Below, piece after piece: positions 21,471 through 23,092 of a stretch of DNA of 23,092 bases; positions within the stretch are counted from its first letter, which is position 1; each line of letters starts with the position of its first letter. The DNA comes from an uncultured Clostridia bacterium (lineage in GTDB: Bacteria; Bacillota; Clostridia; UBA1381; UMGS1253): NCBI GenBank assembly GCA_937892135.1, contig CALAUK010000120.1, positions 1 to 23,092 of the forward strand, read 5' to 3'. A model generated the notes under the pieces. The model was given only the letters and a program-made list of their open reading frames with translations. It made no database searches and was not told the DNA's origin. The translations under genes and the position numbers were made by a program.

Positions 21471-21869
21471 ATGGAGACTCTCAGAACGACAGAAAAAATT
21501 CTTCGTGAAAAAGGCGTAAGGCCATCTGTGGTGAGGCTTAATGTGCTCGATTATTTATTAAAAAACAGAACGCATCCCCCCGCAGATGAAATTTATGAGG
21601 CTCTATCGGGTAGTATTCCAACTCTTTCAAAAACTTCGGTGTATAACACATTAAAGCTTTTTGTCAGTAAGGATATGGTGTTAGAGCTGGAAATTGACCC
21701 AAAGCAGAAACGCTACGATGGGTGTACTGATTTTCACGGGCATTTCAAGTGTGAAAAATGCGGAAAGATTTCAGATTTTGAGGCAAAAGAGCCAAAAGAT
21801 GAGGTTGAAGGAGCATTTTTGAAGCACAAAGAAATATATTATTACGGTGTATGTAAAAGTTGTGTTTAA
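21471..21869 (+). CDS. perR: Fur-family repressor, PerR type
   Basis: PerR represses peroxide-defence genes and is released when Fe-bound His residues are oxidised. The 132-aa protein has an N-terminal winged helix (about 5-80, with SKTSVYNTLKLF as recognition helix) and a C-terminal metal domain. The structural Zn site is C94-x2-C97 and C128-x2-C131. Candidate regulatory ligands H35, D83, H89, H91 and D102 align, at an offset of two, with H37, D85, H91, H93 and D104 of Bacillus PerR. The Asp in ISDFEA (D102), where Fur usually has Glu, favours PerR over Fur or Zur. The strong site GGAGGGAGG precedes the ATG. The next gene, 31 nt downstream, is a reverse rubrerythrin, a typical PerR target. 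Confidence 0.88.
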   Translation: METLRTTEKILREKGVRPSVVRLNVLDYLLKNRTHPPADEIYEALSGSIPTLSKTSVYNTLKLFVSKDMVLELEIDPKQKRYDGCTDFHGHFKCEKCGKISDFEAKEPKDEVEGAFLKHKEIYYYGVCKSCV

Positions 21870-21900
21870 AAATTAATTTATATAAAAGGAGATAATGATT

Positions 21901-22418
21901 ATGAAAAAGTTTGTATGTTCAGTATGTGGTTATGTTCACGAGGGAGACACTCCTCCCGCGCAGTGCCCAACATGTAAGGTAGGCGCTGATAAGTTTAATG
22001 AGCAGACAGGAGAGCTAAGCTGGGCTGCTGAGCACGTTATTGGTGTTGCAAAGGGCGTAGCTCCTGAAATTATTGAAGGCTTAAGAGCTAATTTTGAGGG
22101 CGAGTGCTGCGAGGTTGGTATGTATCTTGCTATGGCAAGAGTTGCTCACAGAGAGGGCTATCCCGAGATCGGTCTTTACTGGGAAAAGGCTGCTTGGGAA
22201 GAGGCAGAGCACGCTGCAAAGTTTTAACAGATTCTACAAAGAAAAACCTTGAGTTAAGAGTTGCTGCTGAAAACGGCGCAACAGCAGGCAAGGTTGAGCT
22301 TGCAAAGATGGCAAAAGAGGCAAATCTTGACGCTATTCATGACACAGTTCACGAAATGGCAAGAGACGAAGCTCGCCACGGCAAAGCATTTGAGGGACTT
22401 TTGAAGAGATATTTTTAA
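21901..22418 (+). pseudogene. Reverse rubrerythrin, disrupted by a frameshift
   Basis: Reverse rubrerythrins reduce H2O2 in anaerobes with a rubredoxin Fe centre at the N-terminus and a di-iron four-helix bundle behind it. The rubredoxin part is intact (C6-x2-C9 and C22-x2-C25), and the first di-iron helices run through EGECCEVGMYLAMARVA and EEAEHAAKF. The frame then stops at TAA (22225-22227). The rest of the family sequence continues in the -1 frame from about 22222: TDSTKKNLELRVAAENGATAGK, then DTVHEMARDEARHGKAFEGLLKRYF. As I recall the family, about seven residues (AELLGEV) are missing at the joint. The ATG at 21901 follows AAAAGGAG at nine bases. An assembly error is possible, but a deletion of this size is not a typical one. 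Confidence 0.8.
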
Positions 22419-22430
22419 TAGAAGGTTTTT

Positions 22431-22462
22431 AACCCCTGCCGAGAGGCAGGGGTTATTTTTTG
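22431..22462 (+). terminator. Terminator of perR-rubrerythrin
   Basis: AACCCCTGCC with GGCAGGGGTT around a GAGA tetraloop, followed by ATTTTTT. Confidence 0.93.
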
Positions 22463-22480
22463 TAAAAAATTAAAAACATA

Positions 22481-22509
22481 TTGATAATATTGGAAAATGG
22501 TGATATAAT
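22481..22509 (+). promoter_or_regulatory. SigA-type promoter of the LRR gene
   Basis: TTGATA (22481-22486), a 17-nt spacer and TATAAT (22504-22509). The leader carries a 9-bp direct repeat, ACTTAGTAA, at 22517-22525 and 22534-22542. Confidence 0.87.
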
Positions 22510-22578
22510 GTACCATACTTAGTAATACAAGAAACTTAGTAAAACATACAAAGATAATTAGAAAGAAGGCTTTCATGG

Positions 22579-23092
22579 ATGAAAAAGGTATTTGTAGCAT
22601 TTAGTATTGTGATAATAACCTTGCTTTGCGGTATTTCTGTGTTTGCAGCAGAAACGGACGACAGCGGAAAGTGGGAATATGAGGTATACGGCACTGGTGT
22701 CGAACTTGTGCAGTATAATGATACACAAACCGATGTATATGTACCAAGCAAAGGTGTAAAAGGTGATACAGAATATTCTGTATTAAAGCTTGGCGATAAT
22801 CTGTTTAAGAATAACACAGCTATAAACAGTGCAACGCTTGGCGAAGGCATAACCGAAATTGGCGCTTCTGCCTTTGAAGGTGCAACAAACCTTGTTTGTA
22901 TTGTAACTCCCGAAAGTCTTACAAAAATTGGCACAAAGGCTTTTTCAGGTTGTGCAAATTTCAACTCGATGATTTTATACGATGCAGTTACAAGTATTGG
23001 CGAAAGTGCGTTTGCAGACTGTAAAAAAGTGACTGTTTATTGCAACGAAGATACATCAGCTTACAATTACGTAATTGCTAATGGTATTTCTT
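22579..23092 (+). CDS. Secreted BspA-like leucine-rich-repeat protein, cut by the window end
   Basis: The open frame runs to the last base with no stop, so only the first 171 codons are seen. A signal peptide is clear: MKKVFVAF, a hydrophobic core over about 8-20, and a cleavage-like site VFAAE near 24. Then come repeats of the LRR_5 (BspA, Treponema pallidum) type: GITEIGASAFEGATNL, LTKIGTKAFSGCANF and VTSIGESAFADCKKV, at about 23-residue spacing. Such proteins are cell-surface or secreted binding proteins, common in gut Clostridia. The ATG at 22579 is taken because GAAAGAAGG lies nine bases upstream; the overlapping ATG at 22575 is in another frame and soon stops. No anchor can be seen because the end is missing. 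Confidence 0.88.
   Translation, partial: MKKVFVAFSIVIITLLCGISVFAAETDDSGKWEYEVYGTGVELVQYNDTQTDVYVPSKGVKGDTEYSVLKLGDNLFKNNTAINSATLGEGITEIGASAFEGATNLVCIVTPESLTKIGTKAFSGCANFNSMILYDAVTSIGESAFADCKKVTVYCNEDTSAYNYVIANGIS

Noticed and set aside
22215..22230. Programmed ribosomal frameshift in the rubrerythrin gene
   Set aside because: Joining the halves needs a -1 shift, but AAAGTTTTAA is not an X-XXY-YYZ slippery site. A +1 slip on TTTT would give the wrong frame, and conserved residues are missing at the joint.
22104..22418. Separate 104-aa gene in the second rubrerythrin frame
   Set aside because: Only its C-terminal part matches the family; the first 35 residues are an out-of-frame reading of the intact upstream half.
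22536..22964. 142-aa open frame on the minus strand at the window end
   Set aside because: It is antisense to the signal peptide and repeats of the LRR protein. Its low-complexity Ser/Val/Pro-rich product is the complement of the LRR codons.

Overview
The window reads as chromosomal DNA of a low-GC anaerobic Firmicute of class Clostridia, probably near Oscillospiraceae or a related gut or digester lineage. The grounds are strong Shine-Dalgarno sites, textbook TTGACA-17-TATAAT promoters, WhiA, AsnA, a PerR with a reverse-type rubrerythrin, a DUF421/DUF4363 pair and SpoIID-like peptidoglycan-binding proteins. Most of it is housekeeping DNA. No phage, insertion sequence, CRISPR array or resistance gene was seen. 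Family names come from recognising motifs; no database search was run.

Layout. 1-7200, minus strand: a consensus promoter drives whiA, dnaE, a 66-aa DUF2007-like gene, pfkA and pgsA, closed by a terminator. A two-OB-fold SSB-like gene follows with its own leader, which is largely one 61-nt hairpin. 7200-9780, minus: asnA-asnS, the asparagine supply and charging pair, with its own promoter and terminator. 9780-11490, minus: rplM-rpsI (ribosomal proteins L13 and S9) and greA, each with a perfect-spacing promoter. 11478-13690, minus: an unrecognised 285-aa protein with a Rossmann-like segment, and a membrane-anchored NodB-type deacetylase started by TTG under a promoter overlapped by an inverted repeat. 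13703-16154, minus: a DUF4363 and DUF421 pair behind a 445-aa membrane protein that I read as a stripped-down relative of a P-type Ca2+ ATPase, without actuator and nucleotide-binding domains.

At about 16.2 kb the strand switches. 16329-18827, plus: three tightly packed genes (carboxypeptidase-regulatory-like domain; SpoIID-like domain plus three PG_binding_1 repeats; a second PG-binding protein), none with a signal peptide. Then come tRNA-Gly(GCC) with its own promoter and terminator, and fba (class II aldolase) on the minus strand. 20.2-21.4 kb, plus: a consensus promoter, a 29-codon upstream ORF ending in a hairpin, then a CorA-type metal channel. 21.4-22.4 kb, plus: perR with operator-like repeats at its start site, followed by a reverse rubrerythrin broken by a frameshift. 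The window ends inside a secreted BspA-like leucine-rich-repeat gene.

The most unusual items are the stripped P-type ATPase relative (14817-16154), the Cys-Cys-Gly-His upstream ORF and hairpin before corA (20280-20381), the rubrerythrin lesion that fits a 22-bp deletion between short repeats, and five 10-bp-phased CTC decamers upstream of the rplM promoter. No stretch above 300 bases lacks a gene.
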